From Anseranas semipalmata (taxonomy: Eukaryota > Chordata > Aves > Anseriformes > Anseranatidae): DNA of 64,000 nucleotides. Below, piece by piece: positions 13,074 to 24,847 of this stretch. Numbering within the stretch: position 1 is the first letter of the stretch; each line of letters begins with the position of its first letter. The stretch is taken from assembly GCA_013399115.1 (NCBI GenBank), contig VXAA01004089.1:595661-659660 (forward strand). Reading direction: 5' to 3'. The notes under the pieces are model-generated. The model did not search any database and was not told the DNA's origin. It was given only the letters and a program-made list of their open reading frames with translations. The position numbers were made by a program, and so were the translations under genes.

Positions 13074-13128
13074 TATAGCCTCAAGGAAATCCCTTGTGAT
13101 TTCCCTTAGTTCTCCATCTGTAAAAGTC
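13074..13128 (+). mobile_element. Possible MIR-type SINE fragment
   Basis: TATAGCCTCAAGGAAATCCC followed by CCTTAGTTCTCCATCTGTAA resembles the MIR core and its CAGTTTCTCCATCTGTAAAA segment in the right order and spacing. It is short and diverged, so only a profile search would settle it. Confidence 0.45.
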
Positions 13129-14913
13129 AGTCACAATTCTCCCCTTTTCCATGTGGGTTGCAAAGGCCTACTATCAGGAGCAATCCCTTATAGACATGTA
13201 GAGCACCTGGTACCACAGCAGCCCAAGGGGTCACCCACATCCCAATAGGGCCCACCAAGAGGAGAAAAACATGGCATTGCACCTTCATGGAAAGAACCCC
13301 CCAGACAACTTCATGGAACACAGAAATTGTTGGGAATTTAAAGCCCAGCACATGAAGTATGAACTTCTCAGCCCCCCATCTCACAGCAAATCTGCAGGAC
13401 TCAGCTGTCCAGCTTGAACTTTAAGTTCAAGTTGCCACCGCAGCTGATGGCTCTGTTATCCTCCTCCATAAACAACCCATAGTAAAACCAGGGTAGTCAA
13501 TAGCATAGCCAAGAAACCCTAATGCTTCTCCATCGTTTAACTGGGATTTGCTCCCACTACAAGCCATCTCAGCCAGTTAAGTGGCTTGCCATTACTGTTT
13601 TGCCCCAAATGACATCACCGTTTGGCTTTCTGAGCATACCTCTTTGGCTCTAACCCCCCCTTGGCTCTTTTCCCTGTAAACAGGGCCTGATTAATGTTGC
13701 AGAAGAAGGGCTGTGAATCACGTATTCCATTCTCTGATGGGAAGTCAGAATGTCAATTTTTCCTAGTTTTGAGTGCAGAGAATTGGGATATTTAATGCAG
13801 AATCCCTAGCAACAACACAGAAACTGCAGTCTGAGCCCACAGCTGCAACCTTCCCAACATACTTTCTGTAACAGCAGCTGATGAATCACCCACTAGAAGA
13901 CATGCACTTTAAAAAAAAATGAAACAGCATTCACCAATGCTGCCTATTATTACGCAGCCCCAAACACATTACAAGGATATTCTTTGATAAGGAAAGAGCC
14001 CTCACACGCACATCCACAAATCTCTGCAGGGCTGTTTAAAGGCTGAATGGAAATAGTCCGACAGCCACAGATGTTCCCTCTTCAATCCTGGGTGGCAGCA
14101 TTTTATTGCCCATGGTACCCATCACTACTAATGTTTCCAGCTGGTGGCGAAAAGCTGACACTTGTTCTAAGCTTTTGCTTTGCAAATGCAAGGAAAATAA
14201 AAACAAGAGTTTGCAGAGTGACTCACGGACTCCAATACATTCTCTTTCCCTTCCCTTTTTCATGGCAATCTTTCTCAGCTTTTCAAAACAAGAGGACAAA
14301 TAAAAAAATAAAGCATGATTTGGACCAGTCTTTTAAAGGGTTGTGTAAGTAGTGAGCTTGAACAGTATGAGAGAGTTCCAGAAGGATGCTATATAGGCTC
14401 AGGAAAATGAGTGGAGAGCCATGCTGTTCTTAAAAAGCCCTTACTTGACAAGTGGTACAACTAACTCTTTGACACATTTTATTTCCTGTTAGTGTTATGA
14501 CTAACAATGCAACAAATGAACCAGAAAAACAGTTAATAGTTAAAGGAAACAGAAGGGCACTTTTTTGTAGGAAGATCATTTCAATCATATACAGAATTTA
14601 CCAACTTACCCAGCGTGGATGACCCACCCCAGGAGATTGACAGGAGCATCCAGAGCATACACATGGAACCCACCGAGATGCCCTGAAAAACAAGTTCCTA
14701 AATACCTTAAACCCAGAGGGAATTCTGCCCAAGAATGAACCTTCTCCTTGACAGAAATTAACTGATATCAAATATTAGATAAATGCATGTGACAGGTGGA
14801 GACATTCACAGATAACAAGGTCAAGAGTTTAAAAGTAATCCACATTATCCTCAATACCATCACTGTGAGTTGCTAACAGAGTAATATCAGTGTTCTTTCA
14901 GAATATGACCATA
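13129..14913. other. Unique sequence, no gene recognised
   Basis: No exon is recognised. The 13.87-14.34 kb part is AT-rich, complex sequence of the kind often conserved between vertebrates, but that cannot be judged here. Confidence 0.45.
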
Positions 14914-14985
14914 TTGTGCCAGGTGCTGTAGAAACACACCAAGTATGCCTGACTCAAAGGTACTTCATACATCAATATGGATGCA
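14914..14985 (-). mobile_element. Possible ancient SINE fragment, minus strand
   Basis: GTGCCAGGTGCTGTAGAAAC and the AC-rich sequence after it resemble a common old amniote SINE segment of the form GGTGCTGTACAAACACA. The same segment precedes the MIR core at 42.7 kb, which gives some internal support. Boundaries are uncertain. Confidence 0.4.
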
Positions 14986-17767
14986 GGATATTCAGATGCT
15001 TGTTTCCTGGCCATGGCATAAAGATTTCAGCTGGGATGTAACTTCAGGAAGGTTTCTTTGTTTCTCTGTACACCATTTCTCTTAAAGAAGAAAAGAAGCA
15101 GAATTCTTCCCTTCCCTATTCAGCCTGCAACCACCTGGAAGCTGGAGCAGCCTCTGATGGATTTATTAAGCCCTTGTGCAAACACATTTGAAAGCCAAGC
15201 AGTTGTTTCGGAGCACATAATGTGTTACACCTCATGTGATGGGGAGAGGTGGAGCAGCCTTTCACCCTCTCAGTGTGCTGGCTGTAGGTAGTCCTATAAG
15301 GTAGCAGAAAAACGAGGCTGATGGCGAGAGCTTCTGAGATTTATCCCACAGCAAAGCAGGAGTTAAGAGGGCAAGTCCTAACTGACTCCTTCAGCTGCAC
15401 AGAAGTCAGGATCGACTTGGACTAGATATGGCGCATTTCCTCCACAGAGGCCAAGGGTAGGGAGGGGTGCAGGAGGAGAGGTGGAAGAGGGCAGAGATAC
15501 AGGTACAAAACTGGAACTGCTGCTAAGCAGCAGCATCACCCAGAAGAAGGATGCTTATTTTTACAGACCTGTGTAAGATGAGCTGAACATATTAGGACAC
15601 CTGAGGTCATCATCTACAGTATCTGTGGCTCAGGACTTGAGAAAAGGTCTACTTACCTCTTCAGTTGTCTCTTCAGATATGCAGCCTTGTATGGCTTGCA
15701 TGTCCTATTTTCATGACAGCTTCCCCACTACCAAACCCAAGAGGGATTTGAAGCCTTTAAATGAATAGCCAGAGATATCTCAGAGATAAGAGATCAGATC
15801 ACTTTCCAAAGCTGGCTTACACAGCATCTGCACAACCTCATGCCATTCCTTCCTTCATCACATCACCACTAGTACATGACCAGATGAGTGAAACAGACTC
15901 AGCTATCAAGAAAGGACTGACAAATAACCTACCCTGAGAGGTCTTCCTTCAGCACCTTTGAGTTAGTCAATGAGCCGTCTGCAATGCTTGTGGGACAAAT
16001 CTCAGAGAGACAGGCTGCTGAACTGACTCACTCACTGTTCATCTCAGGATGGTTAGATCCTGCTAATGCAGCAATCTCTGTGTCCTCATTGCCAGCCCAA
16101 GGCATTTGAACCTGTTCTACTGGGTGGGATTGGACACCATCTTTCCCATTAGCCTTGCCTATCAGGAAACCAACCTTTGCTACCTCTGTTCCTACCAGGA
16201 AACAGTCCTTTTCTCCTAGCCACTGACCAGTCCAGACTGGGTATGTAGGAGTGGCATCAAATATTTTCGCACTAAGGCATATAACCCTTGGTGCTAAGAA
16301 CAAATAAAGCCCCATGGATGCAAAGAGCAGCACTGCTGTTCCATGCCAAGGATGTAACTGTGCTGCTCTCCATTTGCATGACAGCCAGAGGTGTCATGAA
16401 ATGCAGCTGCTTTTGAGTGTGTGGAGGTAAGTATCCAGTTGACTCAGAGCATCATTCTGCACCAGGGTGAAAATCTAAGGGTATCTGGAGAGACAAGAGG
16501 GGAACTTGCCCAACTAAAGAGCTTGTTATGTAGATATATTTTTGTGGGGGAAAAAATAGCTGTAGGGTTTTCTTCAGAAGCTCTGTGTTGATAGAGTGTT
16601 ATGGAGGTGGAAAAGGGGGGAAATAATTATTAAATCATGATTGCTATCTTCAGTATTTACACAAGATAGGCCACACAAGTTTCTTAATAGCGGAGGCACC
16701 TTGGTATTTATTTATTTATTGTTATTGATATGTAAGAAGTAATTTAAGAACCATATGATCTGGAAGGTGCTACATAACAGAAAGATAAAACTTATTTACT
16801 TTTGGTTGAAAGGTAAATAAAGCTGAGAGAAACAGAAAGGATGGGTCTCTTCTCACCTGCTCTCGAACCTCTTAAAGTCCAGGGCGGAGAGAATCCTTGG
16901 AAAGAAAGACGTGATACCCGAGATTGACTCCTCTGACCCATGCCATATCCTTAGGCCCCCAGTGCAGGTACAGCGGTACCTGTGCTGTGCCAGAATTAAT
17001 AGCAAGTAAGCTACCAACATAGTCTATCAAACTGCTATGGTACGGGTTTTCTATTACATGAACTATACCAGACACCACCCCATCCCCTCTCCCAACCACC
17101 CACGTTACCATAGATAATTTGGCTGTAAAAGTGAATAGAGAAGTGAGCAACCAGGAGGAAGGTGAGAAAGGTGCAGTTTCGGTGCATGGCAGTTTCAGTG
17201 CAGATCTGCTACATGGTGGCTGTGTCTCTACCATGACTTTGTCCAGCTGTAAGGTCCTGTGTGCAGGCAATGTTTTTTATCATGAGTGCATCTACGGCCT
17301 GAAGCAATTGGGCCTCAGTTTTGGGAGCAGTCTCTGAGCACCAATCTTAATGACAGAAATTTTAATAACCAAGATATCTGTGAAAGGACCTGGAAAAAGG
17401 GGGCTGTTTTACATCCCTCTGGCTTGTTTTTCACTATTGGCCACTAGTAATAAACTATTAAGGAACAAAAAGCAAATGGAAAACAACAGAAGTAATTATA
17501 TAGCTGGATGAATGTTTCACTTCAAATATTATTGTCTCTGTAAAGATATACAGCATGAATGTGTTATTGCAAAAAGAAATATGCATTGATCTCTTTACCA
17601 GGAAACAGGTATGACTGTATTATGTAAATATTACTTCATTTACTGTCAACATCTGTAGGCTTATTTTCACTTTGCAAACAGATGACAAATGTGCTTGGAG
17701 TCATACAGCATCAATCTCAAAGCTGACAAGGATCCCTCATTTTGCAGCCAATTTTTGAAAGTCAAAA
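14986..17767. other. Unique sequence, no gene recognised
   Basis: No coding exon, RNA gene or transposon is recognised. Open frames up to about 130 codons (16872-17270, minus) show no domain or signal that I know. Confidence 0.5.
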
Positions 17768-17916
17768 GGCCAAATTCAGACTTGGGCTAATGCCATTCAC
17801 TCCAGCAGGAGTGAGATGCCAGATTTTCCACATCAGTTTAGATCAGATGTTCTCTATGAACTTCAACAGCCAAAGAAGTGGCTCTAAAGCTGTTGACTTC
17901 AAAGGTAAATTTGGCC
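17768..17916. repeat. Ancient palindromic repeat with terminal inverted arms
   Basis: The ends are an exact 9-bp inverted repeat: GGCCAAATT at 17768-17776 and AATTTGGCC at 17908-17916. Inside are ACTCCAGCAGGAGTGA and, toward the right arm, TGTTGACTTCAAAGG. I associate GGCCAAATTCTG...CATTGACTTCAATGG...AGAATTTGGCC layouts with an old palindromic repeat common in amniote genomes, but I cannot give a database name. Two more pieces of similar character lie at 36.1 and 44.9 kb and a possible one at 34.2 kb. Divergence is high, so the family assignment is tentative. The inverted arms themselves are directly visible. Confidence 0.5.
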
Positions 17917-19654
17917 CACAAGGCTGAAGCACTGAGGTCTGATTTCCCCCTGGTAGGAGCAATGCAGCTCAGCAGACTTCTATAGAAGTTAAAATTCAGT
18001 CACAATACTGGTTGATATGTCACTTGAAAATTCAGCTAGCTCTGATGTGGTTGTTAACACCAATGAAAAACAGAACTAAAATCAGAGGACACATAAGAAA
18101 CTGTATCCTTTCCAACCTGCAGCTTGGAGACCACCATGGAAATGCTTGCAGCTCCCTCATGCAGTCCACTGCTGCCCATTGGCTTGGGTTAGACTTCCTG
18201 AGTGAGGATGACTCTAGCTTGGCTCCGATCACATGAATCCCCGGAGAATTATTTTGGCAGTTGTGTACTTCAAGAGGGAATTGTCTTTTAGACCTCTTCC
18301 TACTCTCTCTTTCCTGTGTTTCTTGCCATGAAAGATAATTTACCCTTCAGGGTCTTGTCCATGAGAAGGGGACACCCAGCCAGAAGTGTGTGGCCAATTC
18401 CAGATCTAAGACCCAGGGGAATTTGAAAAGCAGAGACTTTCCTCTGGTGACAAATCACCCTAACACATCACATGCTGAGATCTTCCTTCTCTCCTTTACA
18501 AGGGTTACTCTTACAAAATGGGGCAGTTCCTAAGCTCAGTCTTAAGCTGTTCAATGAGATTTGACTAGTCAATAGTAACACTGTTCAGATCTGGATGTGT
18601 ATTTTATAGGGCAGAGTGTAAAAAAAATACTTCTCGTGTGATTTTCTTACTTGAATTTGAAATGCTATTGCATGATGCTAACACAATATATGGGGATTCT
18701 AAAAGGCCTAATCTAACTTCCAGGGTGTCTACTTCCCAGAATGTACCATGTGAAAGAAAATGAGATGATAAGACATACCAGGGTGTGCATCATGCCAAGG
18801 TGAAACACTGGAATGAAATGCAGTTAAAAGGAGGGGAGTGAGAGCCAGCTCATACAAAGAGAGAAAAGAGAGGGCTATATCATGGATCTATCAGCTTTTA
18901 TTCTACCCTCCAGTATGTGGTATGTTTGGCAAAGCCACAAGGACTCTGTGTCTCTGTCTCTGATTGCAAATTCTGCTTGAATATTGGTTTTCCCGGCTAT
19001 TTTGAGTTGTAGCCTGCAAGAGGTGCCAGAAAAAAAAAAAAAATCTGGCACAGGCCAAAAAGATCTACATGACAGTCCATCCAAATAGGATATACACGGA
19101 CAACAGAGAAGCCACCTCCTAGGGCAAACCAGTGCTTTGAGTCTGAACTATGGGGAACTGGTAACTAAGCAATGTACCCCCTGACAGACATCTGTCAGAG
19201 CCCATTAGGAGTCTGAAGTCATCAAAATGTGAGAAAGTAGAAGACAGATCAGAATGATCAGAACAGGGATTGCAAAGGAACAATGCTGTTTGCAGGAGGA
19301 CAGATCGTGACCTCCTCATTGGGTTTTGTCATAACCCTTGGATACCTCAAGAGGGTTAAGAATGGGGAATAAAGATGGTGTTCATTATTTGGTCAGATCT
19401 TCTAGTAGTTTAAATACATTGAGATGGTTTTCAGAGCCTTTGAAGCCTTCTCTTTCTTTGCTTTCATCATCTCTCATCCCAGAAAAGATGACCAGACACT
19501 AAAGATGCCCATGGTCCTGAGAGAGCTCTGATCTATGCCCAGAGACTGCTTAGGAGCACAGCAGAAGTACTGTACCTGTAGAAATATTGAATTTCTTGCA
19601 CTGAAGAGCAGATCCCAAAGCTCCCTATTTGCTTCTGTGACCTTCTGTTCCCTT
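17917..19654. other. Unique sequence, no gene recognised
   Basis: No feature is recognised. An A-rich run lies near 19030-19043. Confidence 0.5.
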
Positions 19655-19677
19655 GTAACCCTCTAACAGAGGGTTAC
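19655..19677. repeat. Perfect 10-bp hairpin at CR1 5' junction
   Basis: GTAACCCTCT (19655-19664), spacer AAC, then AGAGGGTTAC (19668-19677) form a perfect inverted repeat. It sits at the 5' edge of the CR1 fragment; the right arm overlaps the first bases that could belong to the element. Confidence 0.9.
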
Positions 19678-20108
19678 CAAGATGACAAGGGACTGGAGCA
19701 CCTCTCTTATGAGGAGAGGTTGAGAGAGCTGGGAATCTTCGTCCTGGAGAAGAGGAGGCTCAGGGGGATCTCGTCAATGTCTATAAATACCTGAAGGGAG
19801 GGGGCAAAGAAGACAGAACCGGTCTCTTGACAGTGGTGCCCAATGCCAGGACAAGAGGCAATGGGCACAAACTGGAACACAGGAGGCTCCTTCTGAACAT
19901 CAGGAACTTCTTTACTGTGCAGGTGATGGAGCACTGGCACAGGTTGTCCAGAGAGGTTATGGAGTCTCCCTCCTTGGAGATTTTCCAAAGCCACGTGGAC
20001 ATGGGCCTGGGCAACCTGTTCTAGCTGGTCCTGCTTGAGCAGGGGGGTTAGACCAGATGACCTCCAGGGGTCCCTTCCTACTTCAACCAGTCTGTGATTC
20101 TGTGATTT
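19675..20108 (+). mobile_element. CR1 LINE, 5'-truncated 3' end
   Basis: A second plus-strand CR1 3' end of about 430 bp. It encodes the [15 protein letters not shown] block, then the last part of ORF2. After that come GCTGGTCCTGCTTGAGCAGG, a GGTTAGACCAGATGACCTCC segment, GGTCCCTTCC and a short tail TCTGTGATTCTGTGATT. The GAGCAGGGGGGTTAGACCAG form of the UTR differs from the element at 7.6 kb, so this is another subfamily. The tail repeat is down to about two units. Confidence 0.95.
19690..20024 (+). pseudogene. CR1 ORF2 C-terminal remnant, frameshifted
   Basis: The first block, [15 protein letters not shown] through LEKRRLRG, reads in the frame starting at 19690. A one-base deletion in the G run at about 19763-19767 then shifts the frame. 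The continuation VYKYLKGGGKEDRTGLLTV and KLEHRRLLLNIRNFFTVQV up to GNLF reads in a second frame to the stop at 20022-20024. Across the break the order and spacing match the C-terminal end of CR1 ORF2. The catalytic domains are missing altogether. This is a decayed fragment and not a host gene. Confidence 0.88.
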
Positions 20109-21125
20109 GCTGGTGAGCGTTCAGCTGAGTAGCAGTAAGAGACAGTAGGAACAGGAAGGTGTGTGATATCTCGTCTGGGTGCTGATGTGGGAACTGTTTA
20201 GAGATGTCTGTGTCAAAAATGCCAGTCTCTAACCCTCAAGAAGGGCTAGTCCCTACACATATATAGAAATTTGTGGTATAAATCTGCTTTTACTCATCCT
20301 TGAAATATCCACAGCCAATTCTGAGATAATGCTTTTGTTATGGAGGTCACTCCAACACAAAACAATGAATTATCTTCCCTCTTCCTTTTGCTTTCCTTTT
20401 TCATTAGTATCAAGGGAACCATGATACCCCGCAATTCTTTTACTGAAACCATGGAGGTTTCTCCCAGACATTTTTGAAGTCAAGGATGTAGTTTGGAAAA
20501 AAACTGGCCCCTCCTCATGCTGGACAGGGAGGTCTAGCAAAGAAGGCATTTCTGGTCTGGAAGTGACAAGTATGTCATGCACAGCTGGTGTGTGCAACTG
20601 GGAAGGAGAGCATAGAAACAATGTAAAAAACTTTGGTCTGAGGAGGCCTCGAGCCCTATATGGCCACTCCCAAGACAGTGCTGACTAGAACAAGACTTTT
20701 GCATTTTTGTTTTGTAGCATGGACTCGTCCATGTCACACCACTGCAGTTTGCAGAGTTCAACACTGTCAAGATGTGACATTATAATTTAATGATGGAAAG
20801 GCCACAGATTCCCAACATCCAAGCATGCTGACCCCAGTCAAAACAAGCCTTCTTAACACTTATTACCATCCTCCATTGTCAACTCTTTTACTTCTTTCTC
20901 CCTCTCTAGCTTCTTACTTTCTTCCCTACCACCCCTAGGCTTGGATAACACAATTAATACCAATTTCTTGGACTACAATGTGCATCACCACACTGTATAG
21001 CAGTGGTTCAGAACAGGTCTTGGGAAAACAGAATGGCTCCATCCCTCGAGGAAGAACTGGGAGGTGGTCGGTGAAGGATCACTCAGCATTTGAAGCAAAG
21101 CCAGCTCACTGGTAACATTTCTGTT
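20109..21125. other. Unique sequence, no gene recognised
   Basis: Nothing recognisable apart from simple-sequence patches. Open frames are below 85 codons. Confidence 0.5.
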
Positions 21126-21141
21126 AAAAAAAAAAAAAAAA
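21126..21141. repeat. Poly-A tract (A16)
   Basis: Sixteen consecutive A residues without an adjoining recognisable element. Confidence 0.95.
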
Positions 21142-22701
21142 TCTCTTTAACACAAGCTCACTGTGACTTGTGCATACAAACAACAGGATTTGCATTGGCA
21201 AACATCATGTACTCCTGAGTACTGATCACAACTAAGTCTGCAAAGAGACCAGGGGTTGGAAAGCAGAAGCGTTGCCCAATAAAAACAGTGAGGATTTCAG
21301 CAGGAAGCTTCTTTTCCAGGGCATTGGGTCAACAGTGAAATAAACAGTGCTAACGTGGGAAATTTTTACCTCTTATTCCTATGTTGTCACAGCAAGAAAG
21401 AAAACCAGAACCAGAGTGTGGGTACCTATTCTAGAGCAGGACAAGATTTAAATGTATTTAACCTGGCAATGAGGCTGGTAGAAAGCAGTTATCTGAAGAG
21501 CATCTGCATAGAAATTGAAGGCTACAGCTATTTAGTTTAATCTCTCTTCAGATAGATAGTGTCTTACAGGACAAAAAGTCACCAATAGACTCAGCAGCCA
21601 GCTCCTTTTCTTGAAACATGTTTCCTCAGTGGCCTCCCATCCTGACCACACCCAGCCTTGCTCCTCACTGCTTTGGGCTGCGAAGGAAATCACACCCTAA
21701 GACAGCAGAGCCATATGATGCATAGCCACCAGTGCAGCTGGCACCTGTTTCCAGGGCACAGCTAGGACATACCACCATGTCCCAGATGCTGCAGCTAGCT
21801 GCTCCTGCCTGGGTTATGGTCCAGTGACCATAAACTGTGATTATGAGATGAACAGAGTCGAGAGGCACTTTATGCTCTGTGTTCTTTGCCCTTTTAGGCT
21901 GTAGGGCTAACACTCAGGTGTGGTTTAATATCATGCTTAGAAAGAGCTGACCTCAAGGTGGGAGCTGGTGGACCGTGGCACAGCCAGGTCCGTGTCTCTA
22001 CTGGTTGCGTGCTTGACCTTTTCCTCACCACCACCACTTCATCCTTCCCTTCTGCAGAGACCCCTGGACTCTGGGACAAACCTGAGTTTGCTAAGACAGC
22101 GTAGATGGGTCTGGCATTGTCAATGGGCTCAGAGTGGTGCCCAGCTTACTGTGTGGACAAACACTGCAAACACCAATACCATACCTAAAATCAAGTCCTC
22201 GAATTTAACAATATCCCTCAGCTACACTCTGCCATGGGCCTTCTCATTCCTGCCTCAGCCATGAGCCCCAGTGCCTCCCCCTCCATTCCAACACACACCC
22301 CAGCCTCCCTCCTCACTGAGGTCCAATCCATGCTACAGGCCCCCCAAGGCACAGCCCACCACTGATAACCACTGGATTAAATACTTCAAGGCAGCGCTGA
22401 AAGCCCACCTCTGCATATCCCATTCCCTCTACTGGGTAGCGGCAATTCCCTCCCCAGCTTCCGGATCCCCCTACGCCTTGGCTGGGGAGTGGAGGGCTGG
22501 AAATGTGCTACCAGCACAGTAATCTTTTCCCAACCATGACTGCAGAAGGGAATTATAATTCCCCTGGTATAGCAAGGTCTCAATATTATCATCTTCCGTT
22601 TGTCCTAAACCAAAGACATACTAGCATGGCTGAACTATTGTTTGTGCTTGTGTGCATATAGTATAGAGTAGTACAATGGCATGAATTTTAACTACACAGA
22701 T
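21142..22701. other. Unique sequence with C-rich patch, no gene recognised
   Basis: The part from about 22255 to 22480 is C-rich on the plus strand and less AT-rich than its surroundings. No CpG clustering, splice-bounded exon or known protein is apparent. Open frames here (up to about 98 codons) look like products of base composition. Confidence 0.45.
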
Positions 22702-22755
22702 ATGTGTGTTGAGGGTTTGTGTGTTTTTGTGTGTGTGTGTTTGCCTGCGTGTATA
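22702..22755. repeat. Imperfect (GT)n repeat
   Basis: A purine/pyrimidine-alternating stretch with GTGTGTTTTTGTGTGTGTGT as its core, interrupted by T runs and other bases. Confidence 0.8.
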
Positions 22756-24653
22756 CAAGCAGCCATCTACACACAGCTCTGTGGTCAGAATGATATATCT
22801 ATATGTTATTTTTCAGCCATACTAATAAGAAAAAATTCTTCTGATGCTGTTCAAGATCTGACTGAGTCCCCATTGTTATTACCTTCCTGTACTCTTTGCA
22901 TCCAGCCTTTGCTGACTATGGATAGTGGCAGCTTTCACCCAGCCCCAGGGCAGCTCTGGCAGTAGCACCCATGGTTCTTCAAGGAAAGGTCAGTACAGAC
23001 ACAGAGCCACAGGGATCAGATGCTCATTGTGTCCAGACAGAGCCTTAGGTCCATGTTGACTCGAGGGGATCAGACTGGAGAGAGAGCACAAGCCATCTCC
23101 CTTAATTTTAACCACATAAAAGTGAGAGTCTAAACTTAAGTTTTGAGGCTTCCTCTGTGATTAATGGAAGAGGACAAATACTTGCAGAGGTCAACCCATT
23201 GTCTGCCAGTGCTAGTGCCTAGCAAGCCTGGAAGCACACTTTGGAGATACCTGTCTCTGAAGATACAGCGACCAGCTGGGGTGACACACCAGCCTTCCAG
23301 GTAGCTACAGTCCCCATTCTGTGGGATGCTGAACATCCCCAGTTTGCATTTGCAGGGTATCCTCAACACCTTTCAAGAGTGGGACCTAAAGTCATCTCAT
23401 TCCTCATGCTGAGCAAAAACTGGGTTGCCAGCCACCACAATGTACCGTGCAGTAGCAGTGTTTCCCATAAAGCTTCAGCTCCCCATCTCACACTTTACGA
23501 AAAAAAAAAAAAAATGCCTGTTTTAACCACCTGCTGCTGCAGAGAAATTCTGAAACAAGGCAGATGTGAACCTACAACTCTGAAGACAGAAGACAAAGAG
23601 AAAGATCCCTGAAATGTAATTTTATAGCATTTTCATGGCTTTTAACCCAATCTTGTAATTTTGAAGAGCTTGGCTTATGATTTCTGGATCCCTGAGGTGA
23701 GCAATACTGAAAGTACGAGGTGCATTCAAGTTCCTCTGGATGTCACAGCTCTGAAAGATACCCCGATGAAAGAGGGGAGGGAACTGGTAGGGTACAAACC
23801 AAAAGGCAGGATACAAGTGCGAAATGTTTCTTCCTTGCCCCTCTGTCTCCCCACTCAGCCCCACTCCTGGCATGGGTTAGCCTCTCTTTTGAGAGGCGAG
23901 ACTTTTGTTTGAGCTGACCTTCAAGCAGATGTCCCTGGAAAAAGGTAACTCTGGGAAGAAATGTCACAAAACAGAACCCCACTATTGAAAAGCAGATCTC
24001 TGAAAGGCTGAACAGATGGCCCTGGAGTCTCCCAACTCCATGGTGAGGACGCTTGGCAGCAGAATGAACGCTGAGAAAAAAAGGAGCTAATTTCATCAGC
24101 TGCTCTATCTGCTCGGGCCGTGTAACTTTGCCTTGGGTTTCTGCTTTTACCACCTCCTCTCCTAGAAAGTGCAATAGCTCTTTAAACAAACTCCCACGAA
24201 CAAAACCCTTTCATAGGCTTACATTCATTAATCAGGAAGCTTATTTCCTATATTTCTTTTTTAATCCAGGCCTTCTTTTGCCTTGCCAGCATGATCAGCT
24301 GCAAGACACTGTCCTGGATCTCTGAGTGTGTTTTCTTTTAGAAATCATTTCGCAGGAGAATGCGTGCAGGCATCGCTGCATGTCTGAGAGTGAAAATGTG
24401 CATATGCGCCAGTGCACGTGGAGACTAATAAAGACACCGCTCCCTTTTTCAAATGGTTAAACATTTACAGGAGAATGGAAGTGTGATTTTTCCCCCTCTA
24501 CTCCAGGTTTTTTTCAGCCACATGAAAAGGCTGCAAGGAAGCCTTAGGCAGATGTATCATGAGTATACAGGGCATGCCAGTAGGATGCATGCACCTGTGG
24601 TTTGCTCTTTCAGGGTGCTGCTTATTCTTCACTGCTCACCTTTCTGTAGTTGG
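22756..24653. other. Unique sequence, no gene recognised
   Basis: Contains an A-rich run near 23500-23514. Open frames up to 148 codons (23743-24189, minus) overlap frames on the other strand and show no recognisable domain. Confidence 0.5.
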
Positions 24654-24715
24654 CTGACCCACTCTGCCACTGGTTTTCTCTGTGTCCTTGGGCAAGTCTC
24701 TTAATATTTGCATTT
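24654..24715 (+). mobile_element. MIR-type SINE fragment
   Basis: CTGACCCACTCTGCCACTGG, then TCTCTGTGTCCTTGGGCAAG and TCTCTTAATATTTGCATTTC follow the MIR core consensus (…TGCCACT…TGTGTGACCTTGGGCAAGTCACTTAA). The 3' part is lost or too diverged to follow. Confidence 0.7.
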
Positions 24716-24802
24716 CACCGGATGCTACCTAAATATTTTCATGCACTGGAGCTTTGCTTTCTCTTTCTCTCCTGTTGCAAACAGGGGATGGGGAGGGCTG
24801 GG

Positions 24803-24847
24803 AAAAAAAAAAAAAAAAAAAAGCAAACAAACAAACAAACAAAAAAA
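24803..24847. repeat. Poly-A tract followed by (CAAA)5
   Basis: A20 at 24803-24822, one G, then five CAAA units and a final A run. This is a compound simple repeat. No LINE or SINE body is visible just upstream. Confidence 0.95.
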
